DNA of 64,000 nucleotides, from positions 62,001 through 126,000 of the forward strand of contig JAGTXO010000015.1 of assembly GCA_019448385.1 (NCBI GenBank), in the 5' to 3' direction. The DNA is from Diacronema lutheri (lineage: Eukaryota; Haptophyta; Pavlovophyceae; Pavlovales; Pavlovaceae). The notes below the pieces were generated by a model that worked only from the letters and a program-made list of their open reading frames with translations, did not search any database and was not told where the DNA came from. Within the stretch, counting starts at the first letter, position 1. Every line of letters begins with the position of its first letter. Both the position numbers and the translations under genes were made by a program. This document shows positions 1 through 12,800 of this stretch, in pieces.

Positions 1-216
1 CGCACGGCGTTTGGTCGCGTAGACGTGGACGAGCAGGGCGCGCTCACGCTCGCGCAACTGCGCGAAGCCTTCTTGCACATCGGCATGGACCCGACCAATT
101 ACGAGCTGGAGACGGTGCTCGGCAACTTCAGGTCAGAACCTGCGAGCGACGACACGCGCTTCACGTTCGCTGACTTTGCGCAGGCGTGCGACCTGCTCTC
201 GCCCATTGATTCGTAG
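1..216 (+). CDS. EF-hand protein, C-terminal end only (cut by window start)
   Basis: The reading frame is open from base 1 and stops at 214-216, so only the last 71 residues are seen. Near the start is an EF-hand-like loop DVDEQGALTLAQ: acidic residues at loop positions 1 and 3, Gly at 6 and a hydrophobic residue at 8, but Gln instead of Glu at 12. The following LREAF and the later DTRFTFADFAQACDLL look like the flanking helices of a degenerate EF-hand pair. Calcium binding is plausible for the first loop, weak for the second. A calmodulin/centrin-like or EF-hand accessory protein is possible. The gene is convergent with the TIM14 gene, 24 bp away. Confidence 0.6.
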   Translation, partial: RTAFGRVDVDEQGALTLAQLREAFLHIGMDPTNYELETVLGNFRSEPASDDTRFTFADFAQACDLLSPIDS

Positions 217-240
217 AGACGTGTCTTGCTACGCACACGG

Positions 241-761
241 TCAGAAAGCTGAACTGCGCCGCGACCGGTTGGAGAGCGCCTCAAGGGCCTCGTTGATCTT
301 CGTCGCGATGAACGGAGAACCACCCTTGTCCGGGTGGTTGAGCAACATCATCTTGCGGTGCGCCTCCTTGAGCTCCGTCTTCTGGACGCTCTCCCTGCGG
401 CCCGAGCGGGTGGGGCGACGGCGCACGTCGCGCGTGTCGCGTGAGCGCGCGTGCGCCACGCGCGCAGGCCGCAGAGCGCGCGCGCGAGCACGGCGCGGCG
501 CGCGCACTTGACGCCGAGGATCATCGCCGCCTCGCGTCGCGTCATCGTCTTCTCAAAGCCTCCGGGATGCCCTCCGGCCACGCGCGACGTTGCGTCCTGG
601 AAGAGCTTCTGCGCGGCGGCGGCGGCGGCCTCCATGTTGGGCGCGGCGGCACCCAAGTTTGGCATCGCGGGCGCCTTCACGTGCTTCGCCGCGAGCAGTC
701 CCGCGCGGAGCGTCCAGCAGCCCGCGGCGACGCCGCATCCCACGAGGAAGGCGGACGCCAT
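241..761 (-). CDS. PAM18: Mitochondrial import motor J-protein TIM14/PAM18
   Basis: Two exons, 761-508 and 394-241, code for 135 residues. The 113-bp intron begins GTGCGC and ends CGCAG, and joins the frame exactly at the start of the J domain. The N terminus has a hydrophobic membrane segment (about residues 3-22). The C-terminal J domain carries MTRREAAMILGVK, then LKEAHRKMMLLNHPDKGGSP with the HPD tripeptide that stimulates mtHsp70, and ends ATKINEAL. This is the diagnostic PAM18/TIM14/DNAJC19 pattern. The protein would sit in the mitochondrial inner membrane and drive matrix import through the presequence translocase motor. It is divergent from the HECT gene, with start codons 70 bp apart. 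Family assignment is strong; the intron boundary is inferred from frame and consensus. Confidence 0.93.
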
Positions 762-831
762 TTCTGGTCCTCTCCGGCCCTTGTCCGCCGCCGGGCGCGG
801 GTGTCCAACCGCGCGGGCACGCGTGCGCTTC
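762..831. promoter_or_regulatory. 70-bp divergent promoter interval between TIM14 and HECT ligase
   Basis: Only 70 bp separate the two start codons (761 minus, 832 plus), so both promoters and 5' leaders must lie here or overlap coding DNA. No TATA box is visible; the stretch is GC-rich. The call rests on gene positions. Confidence 0.5.
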
Positions 832-3800
832 ATGTTCCTGGCTGGGCACGACGGGCATGCCGCCCGTTCGGCCGAGGCGCAGCGGCCTCACGGCCTCGCT
901 CAGCTCGTGCTCGACAGCACGCTCTTTCTCAACGTGAGTGACGTTGGCGCGCACGAGCTCGCGCTGCCCGAGCTGAGCGACCGGTACACGGCGCACCTGC
1001 CGCCGCCGCAGCTGCCCGTCGGCTTTGAGCAGCGCGTGCACGAGGCGTCGGGCCGATTCTTCTTCGTCGATCACACGTGCCGCTCCACCACCTGGGCCGA
1101 CCCGCGCGAGCATGCCGCGCGCGCCGGCGAGATGCCGATCGCCGATGCGTCCGCTCACGAGGACGACGACGCGTCGGCGGCGGGCACATGCCGCGAGGTC
1201 GTGCTGCCGAGGCCACGCGACCCGTCCGAGCTCGGCGTGCGCTTTGCGACGGTGCCTCTCCCCGGCGCGGGCACGCTGCGCGCGGCCGATGGCGCCGAGG
1301 CGTCCGTCCAGCCGTCTGGGGGCGTTTTCGCCGTCGTCGCCGAGCTCGACCCGCTCGCGCTCGACGCGCTCGACGGCGCGCTGGTGGTGGGCGACGTGCT
1401 GCTCGCTGTAGACGGCGAGGCGGTGCGCTCAGCCTCGGAGGCCGTCGCGCTGCTCGCCAACGGACGTGAGTCCTTTGTCCGCCTGACCATGTGCACGCCT
1501 GGCGAGCTCGAGCGCAAGGCGGCGCCCGACGAGCCCTTCGCCGTCGCCGCCGCAGCCGCAAGCCGCGCGCAGCTCGGCGGTAGCCGATCCGCGTTGAGCG
1601 ACGCGCTTGCGCTCGAGCTCGAGGCGAGCTCGTCGCTGCTTGTGGCGCGGCCGCACTCCTCCGTGCGCACGGGCACACTTGTACATGCCGACCAGCCGCC
1701 CGCCGCGCCCGCCGCGCCAGCGTCGGACAAGGCCGCGCTGCACGCGCGTGGTGTGGCCGCCGCGGCCGCGCGCGCGCGCGCGCTCGCGCACGCGCACGCG
1801 CGCTTGCTCTTCGCCGCGCACTCGCACGCGCTCCTCGCCGCGCCCGACGGCGCGGACGCACCGGACTCTGCGCGAGCACCGGACGGCGGCGTTGGGCGCG
1901 GCGCGTCGCCGGACGGCGACGGCGCTGGCGACGGCGCCGGCGCAGAAAATGCACCCGGCGTTCACGACGCGGGATTTGAGCGGCGGTTGCGCTTGCGGAT
2001 GCGCGTGCTGCAGCGCGTTGTTGCCGAGCACAACGCCGAGCGTGCGTCGCGCGCGCGCGCGGCCGAGGCGAGCGCCGCTCGACTGTCGCTACCAACGCAC
2101 TTGGCGCGCGCGATCTCGCCGCCGCTGCGCGCGGGTGGCGCGGGCGGCGTGCGCGCGCGTGGGCCGAGCGCTGCCAACTGGTTGGGCGGCGCGGCGCACG
2201 CGGCGGACACGCTGCGCATGCGCGCGACGAGCGCACTGGGCCATGGCAGCGCGGGCGGCGGCGGCGGTGACGGCGGCGGCGACGGCAATGGGAGCGGCTT
2301 TGGCGGCGGCAACGGCGGCGGCGGCGCGGGCCTTGGTGGCAATGGCGGCGGTGGGAGCGTTGGCGGCGGCGGCGCACACGCGAGCACGAGCACGTCACAG
2401 CTCGTGGGCACGCTCGCCGCGCTCGCGGGCGCGGGCGATTTGACGGAGGTGCAGGTGAAGTGGTTCCGACAGACGACGCGCCTCGCGCGCCTCGCGAGCG
2501 CACTGAACGGCGCGGCGGCCCTCAGCCTCGCCGGCGCCAACCGCGAGGCGTTCGGCGCGAGCGCGCTCGTCGAGCGGCTGCGTGCAATTGTCGCGCATGG
2601 GCCGGTCGTGCACGCGCCGCTCGCCGCGCGCGCGCTCTGCCAGCTGAGCCTCGCGACCGGCTCGCCCGTGGACTTGGTCAGCGCCGCGCACGCGCTCTGC
2701 TCGGCGGCCGTCCGCTCGTCGACCGGCGCGGCCGAGATTGGACGGCGAGGAGGCGGCGCAGCCGGCGGCGCACCGGCGGTGTGCGGCGGCATGGCCTCGG
2801 CTGATCGCGCCGCGCCGCGCGCGGTCGGCGCGGCGCGCGTGGACGCGCGCGCCGCGACGGCTGTCCCGACGGTGCCCGTTGGCGATGTCCTTGCCGTCCT
2901 GCACGCCACTGTGTCGGCAGAATTGCCAGGTTCTGCGCCGCCCGCGGGCGGCGGTGGCGGCGGCGGCGGCGGGTGTGGCGGTGGCGGCAACGGCGGCAAC
3001 GGCGGCAACGGCGGCAACGGCGGCAACGGCGGCAGCGGAGGCGGCGTTGGCGGCCTGCCGCCTGAGCTGTCCACGACGATGCTCGCCGGGTTGATCGCCA
3101 TCGCGCAGCTGCCTGCGCCGCCGGGCTCCGAACCGCATGCCGTCCCGCCAATCGCCGCAGCAGCCTCCCTCATCATTGCCGCGCTCACGCAGGTCCTGCA
3201 GCACATCCCGGACGCGCTCGCGACGGATCGCGAGCGCGCGGCGCGCTCGAGCGCCCAGCCGCTGAGCGGCGACACGGCGGCGGCCGCCGCGTCCGTCGGC
3301 GCGGGCGGAGGCGGCGTGGACGGCCGCGGCAGGCGCAGCGGCGAGCCGGGCGGCTGCGCGGGCGCCGGGCTCGCCGACGCTGCGAGCGCGGCATCGGCAC
3401 GCATGTCCAGTGCGATCGGCAGCGCGGGCGGAACGGCGGTTGGCGCGGTTGGCGGCGAGCTCGACGCGGTCCGCTCACTCCCCTACGGCTTCGAGCTCAG
3501 CGCCGATTGCCTCGCCGCCATGGCGGGGCTCGCGCGCGACGCGCTCGCGCAGCTGGGCGGCGCGAAGGGCACCGCTGCGCCCGCGCTGCACGTCGCGCTG
3601 GGCGCGTTGCGGCTGTTGCGAGCGCACGCGAGGTGCGCGATGGCGTGCGGAATTTCGCTGCGGGCGCTCGTCGTGCCCGAGCCGGCGGCGCGCGCGCGCG
3701 ACGCGCTCGCGCAGCTGCGCGCGCGGCTGCTCGCGCTGCGCGACGCGCGCGCGGCGGATGGCGGCGGTGGTGGCGGCGGGTGCGATGCGCGTAACGACCG

Positions 3801-6800
3801 GAACGCGCGCGCCGACGCCGCCGGCGGCGATGGCGACGGGGCGCTTCGCATCTCGGGCCTTCTTGACGTCGCGCTCCAGCCCTTGTGCGCGGAGGTTGAG
3901 CAGACCATGTGCGCGCTCATCGATGTGCTCTGGCCGACGGCCGCGGCGCGCGGCGCGCAGCTCCTCCGGCTGCTCGACGCGGCCGACGACGCGAGCGCCG
4001 CCGCGGCGATGCGCGCCAAGCTCGCGGGCGCGGCCGCGCCCGCCGCGGCCGCGGCCGCAGCCGCGGCCGCGCTCGACGCCGTGTCGATGGCAGAGGCCTA
4101 CGCGCGCGCGCTGCTCGACGGCGAGGACGTCGCAGGCGTGCTGCACGCGCCCGCGCCCACGCCGCCAAGCGACGGGCGCGATGGCGCGGTACCGCTGCCA
4201 GTCGCGCCGGCGGCAGCCGGCGCGCGCGCGCCCGACTCAACGCCGTCGGCGCATCGGCCGCCGCCGCCGCCTTCGCTGCCGCAGCCCGCGACGGCGGGTC
4301 GGGTCGGTGCGGGTGGTGCCGCGTCGGTTCATCCGGCGCCCCTGTCCCCGCTTGCCGCGCGCCTGCTTGAGATTGCGCTCGGCTCAGCGGCACGCGCGCG
4401 CGCCGCGCCGCCATGGACCGCGACGCTCGCGTCGGCCGCGGACGCCCTGCTGTGCGCCGCGTGGGTCGAGGAGCTCTCGGCCGCGGCGCGATCTACGGAG
4501 TTCCACGCGCCGCCCTGCGCGCACCTCGTCGCGCTCGCCGCGGCGGTGCTCAACGGGCTCGCCGAGCGGCCGTTGGCCGCGCGCGCGCGCGGCGGCTCGC
4601 CCTTACCCCTCGTCGTGCTCACGAGTCTGCGCGCCTTTGGCAATTTCAACCTCGAGCTTGGCTCGCGGCTTCTTCCGAGCGTGCTCCGGCTCACGCGCGC
4701 GTTGCACGCGTCCGCCAGCGCGACCGCCGCCGCCGCCGGCGACGGTGCGCGGCGCGAGGCGATCGGCGCGCCGGGGCCCCGCGCGCCCGGCGCGGCGTTG
4801 CCGCTCGCGCCTAGCAGCGCGGCGCGTGCAGAGTCTACGCATCCGTTGTCGGCGGACGGCGGCCGCGTCGGCGGCAGCGCCGGCGCGTCATCGCGTCCGC
4901 AGCTCGTCGAGATCAGCGGCGCGCGCATGATCGAGGTCACGTTCGACGAGCGGTGCGATCTGCCGCGCGGCGCGCGCCTACTCGTCAAAGGTTGCGGAGG
5001 TGCAGTGCGCTACCTGTGCGGCGGGCCGCGAGGGCGGTGGCCCGCGCGCGCGCTGCCCGTGCCGGGCAACAGCGTCCGTTTCGCCATCGTGCACGCGCAG
5101 CCGCCCGCCGGCGCCGGCGCGGCGCGCGCGCGCGGCGAGGCGGACGCGCCCACGTGGGGCTGGCGCGCGACGTTGCGCGCGGCGGACGCGGCGACGGACG
5201 GGCACGAGCTCCAGCGGACCGCTGGCGCGCTCGCGGGCCTCTACGCCGCAACGCTCCTCCTGCGGCCGGGCGTGTCGGCGGAGGAGGTGGAGTGCCACGG
5301 GTTGCTTGCCTCGCGCCTCACGCAGCAGTGCGGCGGGCTCAAGTCGGGCTCCGTCGACGAGTCCGCGCCGCTCGCGGCGCTCGCGCGCGCGCTCGGCGCG
5401 CGCGGCGCCGCTGCGGCGGCCGCTGCGGCCGTGCAGCGCGCGTCCGAGCCCGCCGCCGCGAGCGACGGCGCGGCCGACCCCGCCGATGACGACGATGACG
5501 ACGACGACGACGATGCGTGGCTGGACCAATGCCTCGTCCACCTTGGCCTGCTCACGCCGCCCGCGCGCGCCGCCGACGGTGCGGACGGCGCCGGCGGCGC
5601 GCGCGCCGGGCGCACCGGCGCGGGCGTTGGCAGCTGGGTCGCGGCCGCGAACCGCAGCATGGCGCTCGTCGCTCGCGCGCGCGCGTCGTCCGCGTCGGCC
5701 GCGCGCGCGGAGGCCGCAGTGCGCGCGTCCCTCCTGTACCACACGGGCCTTGGCCCGCAGCTCTGCGCCGGCGAGCTGCCGGGCGACGCGCCGACCGCGC
5801 GCGCTGTTTGGAACGCAGCGCGCCTCTTTGCAAATCGTCTGTGCGAGGCTGTAACGGCAATGGAGCGCGCGGCGGCGAGCACGGAGGAACGATCAGCCGG
5901 CGGCACGGGTGGCGCGCGGCCGAGCGGCGGAGTCGTGGGTGGTTCGGCCGCGGTCAGGTCCACAGCGGGCTCGGCCGAGGCCGTGGGCGACGGCGACGGT
6001 GACGACGACGGGCGCGCTCTCTCCGCGGCGATCGAGAGGCGGCTTGCCGACGTCCTGCCGCGGTTGCTCGAGCGCGTTGACCTCTCCCTCACGCTCCGCC
6101 CGCTGTGGCAAGCTGCGGCGCACGCGGCGCCGCCCGAGCGGTCCGCCGTCGTTGCCGGGCGGTCCGTCGGACCGCCATCGTTGCCGGGCAGTCCGTCGGC
6201 GCAGCATCCGGGCGGCGCCGGCAACGGCACACATGTCGGCGCTTCTGTCCCCCCCTCTTCCTCCCTCTCATCCCCTTCCGGCGCACATGTCGGCGCTCCG
6301 CCGGCGGGCACGAACGCGCGCGCGGCCGCGCCGCCGCCCGCAGCGGCGTCGCTCGCGGTCGTGCACGCCAGGTGCGAGATCGCATGCGAGTTCCTCGAGC
6401 TCGGGCTGCTGCCCGAGGCCGTCGACGCGGCCGTCGACGGCGACGAGCGCGGCGGCGCGCCAGAGGCTGCCGCGGCGCGCGCGGGCGCGGCGCGCGAGGG
6501 CGCGCGCGGCGGCGCCGCCAGCGGCCGCGCGGGCCTTCGCCCGCCGCCTGCGCTCCGACTGAGCGAAATGTGCGCCGCGCTGTCCGCGGGGCACAACCGC
6601 GCACTCTCGCGCACGGCGGCGCTGCGCGCCGTCTCCGCCCTCCTCCGGCTGCGCGCGCGCGTGCCGTCCGTCGCTCTGCCCCCAATCCTCGCCGCGCTGC
6701 GCGCGACACACGCGCGCGCAGCGACAATTGCGTCGCGCGCGCCGGCGCTCGTGCCGTTCGGCGCGCCGCGCGCGCGCGCGCGCGCGCCGGCCGAGTGCGC

Positions 6801-9800
6801 CGGCGCGCGCTCGGCGCTGCGGCGAGCGCAGACGGCCGTCGTGACCGTCGTCGCGATCGCGCCGGCGCTCGGGCGCGCGCTGCGCGAGAAGCTGCGCGAG
6901 TGCGCCGACGAGCTCGCCGCCGCGCTCGCGGCCATGTGCGTCGAGTACACCGGCGCGGTGCGCGAGCTCGTCACGACGACTCGCGCGCACGCCGCCACCG
7001 CCGCCGTGGCCGGCGCAGCGACCACCGACGCGCCGACCGGCGCGCAGCCGTCGGCGCAGCCGGCCGGGCGCGCGCGCGCGCGCGCGCGGCGCGCGCGCGA
7101 GCAACTCCGCCTTCTGGGGTCGGTTACTCTTCTGCTGCTCGGTCCGGATGACAACGCGCCGGTGGTGAGCTCCGGACTGCTCGACGCGGCGCACGTCTTC
7201 GCGCGCGCCGCGCGCTCGGCGAGCGCTGACCTGAACGCCGCGCACGCGGCGGCGGGCGCGGCTGCGCGCGGCGTTGCAGCGCGCGCTACATTGGCCGGTG
7301 GCCAGGGCGCGAGCGGCGCTGGCGGCGGCGGCGGCGGCGCTGCCGCTGCCGCTGCCGCCGCCGTGCCCGGAGGCGCGAGCGCCGCGGCGCTCGCGCGCCT
7401 CGCGCTTAGCGTGCTGCTATCCGCAAGCATGCTCACGACAAACGACGCCGACGACGCCGACGGCGCCGAGGCGCGCGCGCGCTCGCTCGCCGCGCCGCGC
7501 GTCATCGGTTGGCTCGCACAGCTGCTGAGCGAGCGGGCAGCGGAGCTCACGGCCGGCGCGCCGCTCGCGTGCGCGCTCGCGCTTGGCGCGGCGGACGGGA
7601 GCGGCGCGGACGCCCGCGTGGCGCCCGACGCGGACGCGAGGCGAGCGCCCGCGTCCGTCGCCGCCGCACTCTGCCATGCCGAGGCGGACAGCGCGGCGAT
7701 CCTCGGGTGTCTGCTGCACCTGAACGCGGTTTGCGGCAAATCGGCGCTGTCGGGCGGTGGCGCGCACAGTGGCGCGCTCGGGCCTGCCGCCTTTGAACTC
7801 CGCGCTGAGGAACGCGTCGACGGCGCTGCGGCGCGCCACGCGGGCGGCGGGTCCTGCGCGGGCATCGGCGGCGCGAGCGGCGCCGTTGACGCGGCGCTCG
7901 GCCTCGCCAAGATGCAGCGCTCGACGTCCGAGACGTCCGAGACGCGCTCCTCGTCCAGCGTGCCTGGCGGCGGCGTGCCCGCCACGTCGCCGCTCGGCAT
8001 TGCGTGCACGCTCGCGTGCGTCGCGAGCGTCGGATCGGCGCGGTGCGCGTTGCGCGCGCTCTCGCTCTTGCAGACGCTGCTCGTCTCGTCGGGCGGCGCG
8101 CGCGCGGCGCCGGGCGGCGACGTGCCTGCAGGCTACGAGGTGTGCGCCGCGCTGCTCGCCGGCCTCGGCGCGCTTCTGCTCGACACGGCCGCCGGCGAGC
8201 ATGTCACGCGCGACGGCGCGCGTGCGCGCGCGGACGGAGCCGACGCGGACGCGCGCGTCGTCGCGGTCGTTGCCGGCGGCGGGAGCGACGTCGAGCGGCA
8301 CGTTGCGCAGCGCGGCGGGCCGCTGTGCGCGCAGCTGCGCGCGCCGCGTGCCGCGTGCGCCGCCGCCTTCTCCGCCTCGGCCGCCGCGTGCGCGGCGCAC
8401 GTCGTCGCGTCAGAGTACGTCGCGCTGGCGCGCGCGCTGCTCGACAACGAGGGCTGGCATGTTGCGATGGCGCGCGCGCTCGTCGACGCGCTCTCAGCCT
8501 CGCCTTTCGCCGCCGAGCCGGGCGGCGTCGCGGGCGCAGGCGACGCAGCCGCGGCCCTCGCCGCCGCAGCCGCCGTCCTTGGCGGTTACGCCGAGCCGCT
8601 GCGATGCGGCGCGCGCGTGCTCGTCGGCGCGGCGCTCGGGAGTGCGGAAGCCATCGTGTGCCGCGTGTCGGCGCCTCCGTTCGTCTTGCCAACGTCGCCG
8701 GCCGCGGGCACGGACGGCTACGGCGCGGAGGAGGGCGAGGACGTTGCGGACGCGGGCGATGAGCGCGCCGCCGCCGCGTGCGCATACGCGGCCGCCTCGG
8801 CCGCTGCGGGTTGGGCTGTGCCTGCGCGCGCGCGCGCGCCCGCACCGCTGGCGACGCCGATCGCCGCGCACGCATCAACCAACCGGCCGGCAGCCATCGT
8901 GCCAATCGCCGCTGTGCCGCTGCGGCCGTTACCCGCCGCCGTTACAGGCGCGTGCATCGTTCGGCTTGCGGAGCTTGCGGCGGCCGAGCGCGCGCCGTTG
9001 CGGCGGGCGCTCGCCGCCTCGGGCCCTCCGCCGCGCGCTCGCCTCGCCGCGGGCGTGATCGCCGCGAGCGCGGCGCGCGCGCTCCGCACGCTCCTCGCCG
9101 TGCAGCCGCTACCTGCGCTCAGCGCGCCACCCTTTCTCGCGAGCACGGCACCAGCCCACGAGCCGCGCGGCGCGCGCGCTGAGCGCGCCGTGGCGATCGC
9201 CGGGCCGAGCTGGCAGCCGCCCGCGAGTGCTGTTGAATCCCGCGCCGACGGCGCTTCGCAATCTGCGGGCGGCACCGCGCTCGTGAGCGAGCGCGCGCGC
9301 GCCGCGCTCGGCGAGCTCGTCGCCCTCGCCGCCGGCGGTGGCGGTGGTCCCGTCGGCGACGACGACGTCGGCGAGCTTCGTGCCGCGCGCGGCGAGCTGT
9401 GCGAGCTCGGCGTGCGCGCGGCCGAAGGCACGCTCCGCGCTTTGCGCGACGCGTGCGCGGGCGGTTGGGCCGCCGAGCTCGGGGCCAAGCTCGCGCCGCG
9501 CGCGCGCGCGCTCGCGGCCGCGCGCGCCGGCGCGGCCTTCGGCTTTGCGGCGGGTGACGGCGGTGCGCCCTCCGGACTGCGGCCGTCCGAGTTCCGAGGT
9601 TCCGTTGAGATGCTCGAGCAGCTCGGATTCCCGACATTGGCGTGCGAGCGCGCGTTGTGGGCCACCTCGAGCTTCGAGGCCGCGGCCGAGGCGCTGGCCG
9701 AGGGGCTCATCGACGAGCTGCCGCCGTCGGACAGTCGGGATTCCGACAGTCACGCGTCGGACGATGAGGCGGACAACGCCTTCTCCGAAGCCGAGGACGT

Positions 9801-12800
9801 GGCGGGCGCGAGCAGTGCGAGTGCCGGCGTTGGCGACCGCGGCGGCGCTGCTGGCAGCGTCCTGCACGTCGCAGGCGGCAGGGGCGGCGGCCGTGGCGTC
9901 GGTGCAGACGAGGACGGACGCGCGGCGGGCGCGGCGGGCGCGGCGGGCGGCGGCGGCGACAGCGCGCGCCAATTTGAACGGCCGCACGCGTCGGCGGCCG
10001 CTGGCTCGATGTCCGACGCGGCCGCCGAAAGTCGGCACGCCGTCGCGCGCGGCGCGGCGGCGTCGCCGGTGCGCCGCTCGCCGGCGCACGGCGCGCGGCG
10101 CGACACGGCGAGCGGCTCGCGCGCCGGCGGGAGCGGCGGCGGGAGCGCGCGCGGCGGGCGCGGGGGTACGCCGTCTATGCCTCGCTCGCCGTCGTGGGCG
10201 ACGGCGGAGGAGCTTGCGGCGGCGCTTGGCTTCTCCGCGCGCCTGTGTCACGACGCGCTCCGCCGCGCCGGCGGCGATGGCAACATCGCGGCGACGTGGC
10301 TCCTTGCCGCTGACCCAGGCGAAATCGCGCTGCTGGAGGCCGAGATACAAGTCATGCGCTCGCGCGGCGGTGGCGACTTGGCGCGCGGCGGCGTGGCGGG
10401 CGAGTCGGACGGCGAGTCGTCGGACGGCGCGCGCGCGGCCGGCGCAGCGGAAAGCGACGGCGACGGTTACGACGGTTACGACGGTTACGAATCGGGCGGC
10501 TCACCAACGGCGGGCCGGGTGCGCGGCGGCGCCGAGGGCAGCGGCGGGGGCGGTGGCCGCCGCGCGCAGCAGCTGCAGCCGCCTCGCCGCGTGGTCGCCG
10601 CCTTTCACGACGAGAGCGAGCAGCAGCAAACGCTCCCCTTGTGGGGCGCGGCGGCGAGCGCCGTCGCGGCCGTCGCCGCGCGGAGCGATGGGCGCGAGGC
10701 GTGCAACGCTCCGAGCTCGGCCGCCGCTGCGTCCGACCCGCTCGACGCGTTCACCGCCCTCGGCTCTGCGCGCAGCGCGGGCGCGCGCGCGGACGCGCGG
10801 TCGCCTGGCTCGGCGATGCGCACACCATCGGCCAGCGCCGCGCGCCGGCGGCCGGCGAGCGAGGGGCGCGGCGGCGATGCAACCCCGCAGACGACGACCG
10901 CGCCCGCGCCAAGCGGCAGCATCGAGCTCGTCGCCGGCTGCACGGCGCTGCGCGTCGCGCCGGCTGCGTCCGCGACGCTCGGCGGCGTGCTCTTCATGCC
11001 GTGCGCGCCGTCGCGCGCGCCCACGCCACGCCACTGCGACACCCTCTCCTTTGGCGCGCACGGCGGCGCGGCGCGCGTGGCGTGCGCCGGCGCGGACCCG
11101 GATACGGGCGCGCCGCTGCTGCTGCTGCTCGCGGGCGGCGAAATGGCGGATGCGGCGGCTGAGCTGTGCGCGGTCATCCCGGACGCCATGCTCCTCGACG
11201 CGTGCGTCGACGCGGCGTCGCGAGACGACGGCGACGGTATCGACGGCGATGGCGGCGGCGACGGCGGCGGCGGCCGCCGCCGCGTGGCGAGCAACGCAGC
11301 CGAGAGCGCGCGCGTCGAGCGCGCGCTCGTCGCGTCCCTCGTGGCCGTGTACACCGACGCGATTTGGCGAGCGCATGTCCGGCTCGCGGCCGCTCGACTT
11401 TTAATCTGCGCGGCGCCGTGCTCGTCGGGCGCGGACGCGGCTGCGCGATGGCGCGCGATGGGGCACGTGGCGGGCTGGCGCGCCGCGTCTGCGCCTGCGC
11501 GTGGCGCGCACGCGGCGCGCGACGGCGCGCGGCTGGCGGATGCGCTGCCCGCGCCGCTGGTCTCGCGCTGCGTCCTGGCCCTCGTCTCCTCGCTCCTGCC
11601 GCCGCCGGCCGGCGCGCAGGCGAACACGGCGGCGGCGCTCGCGGCCGCTGCGCTGCCGTTCACGCCGCCGGCCCTTCCGCCCCCCGCAGCGCGCGTTGCG
11701 GAAGCTGCAGAGGGCCTTCAAAGGATGGGCGCGCGCGCACACGTGCCGCCTGCGGAGTGCGCGGTCGAGGAGGACTGCACCGCTGAGGCGGGCGCGTGGC
11801 AGGCGCTGTGGGAGTCCGCCATTGCTGACCTCGGCCTGTGCGCTGCGAGCCACGATGGCGGCGGCGGTGGCGCTGGCGGCGGCGCTGAGGCGTCGGGCGC
11901 GCGCGCGGACCACCGCGCCGCCTTGGGCGTGGCGATGCGCGACGCTGCGGTCGAGTCGCTGCGCGCGCTACGCTCGAGCTGTGCGTTACGTCACTCGCGT
12001 CACCCGCTCGGGAACGACGCTGAGCCCGCCAAGCTCGTGTGCGTGCCGAACGCGGCGGCGCTTGAGCTCGTCGTGGATAGCCGCACGGACATTGGCGAAT
12101 CGGGCTGCCTTCTCCTCGCACTCGACGAGGCGTGCGAGCTGCCGCTCCTTCGCATCGGCGGGCCGAGCGCGCTGCCGTGCGCCGCGCGCCTCCTCGTGCC
12201 GGGCAGCTGCGCATGGCTTCACTACCTCGGCGCCGGCTCGGGCTCATGGGGCTTCGCACTCTCCGTGACGCCAGTCGGTTGGTGCACGTCCGCCAACGGC
12301 TCCGCGCCGCCCATCCCGCCGGCGCTCGCGTGGGCGTTGTGCGAAGTCTGCGCACGTGCCGTGCTCAGCGCCGGGGCGCGCCGGCGGCACGCCGCGGCCT
12401 CGACGGCGGCGCGGCCGAGCGGGGCGGCGTCCGAAAGCGCGCATTCTGCCGCGAACGCCACTGCGGCGTCTGAAGGCCCGCAGTGGGGCGCGCCGCTCGC
12501 CGCGGCGCTCGTCGAGCTCGCGTGCTGCGCGGACGCGCCGGGCCGAGAGCGCGAGCGCGCGGCGGCGCTCGCCGACGCGCTTTTACGACCGCTCGCGCAC
12601 TCGCCGCGCGCGCTCGCGTCCGCGCTGCCGGACCGTGCGATCGCCCGGATGGTTGGGCTCGTCGAGTGGCACATGGCGACAGTTGACCCGCGCTTGCCGC
12701 CGCAGCTCTTCCCACGGCCAGTGGCCGGTTTCGTCAGCCTGCTCTGCCGGCACTGGCGCCCGCGCGGCGCGATCGCCCTCGAGGCGCGCGCCGCGCTTGA

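Noticed and set aside
451-831. Upstream extension of the HECT frame
   Set aside because: It would run through both TIM14 exon 1 and its promoter on the other strand; ATG 832 precedes the first recognisable domain.
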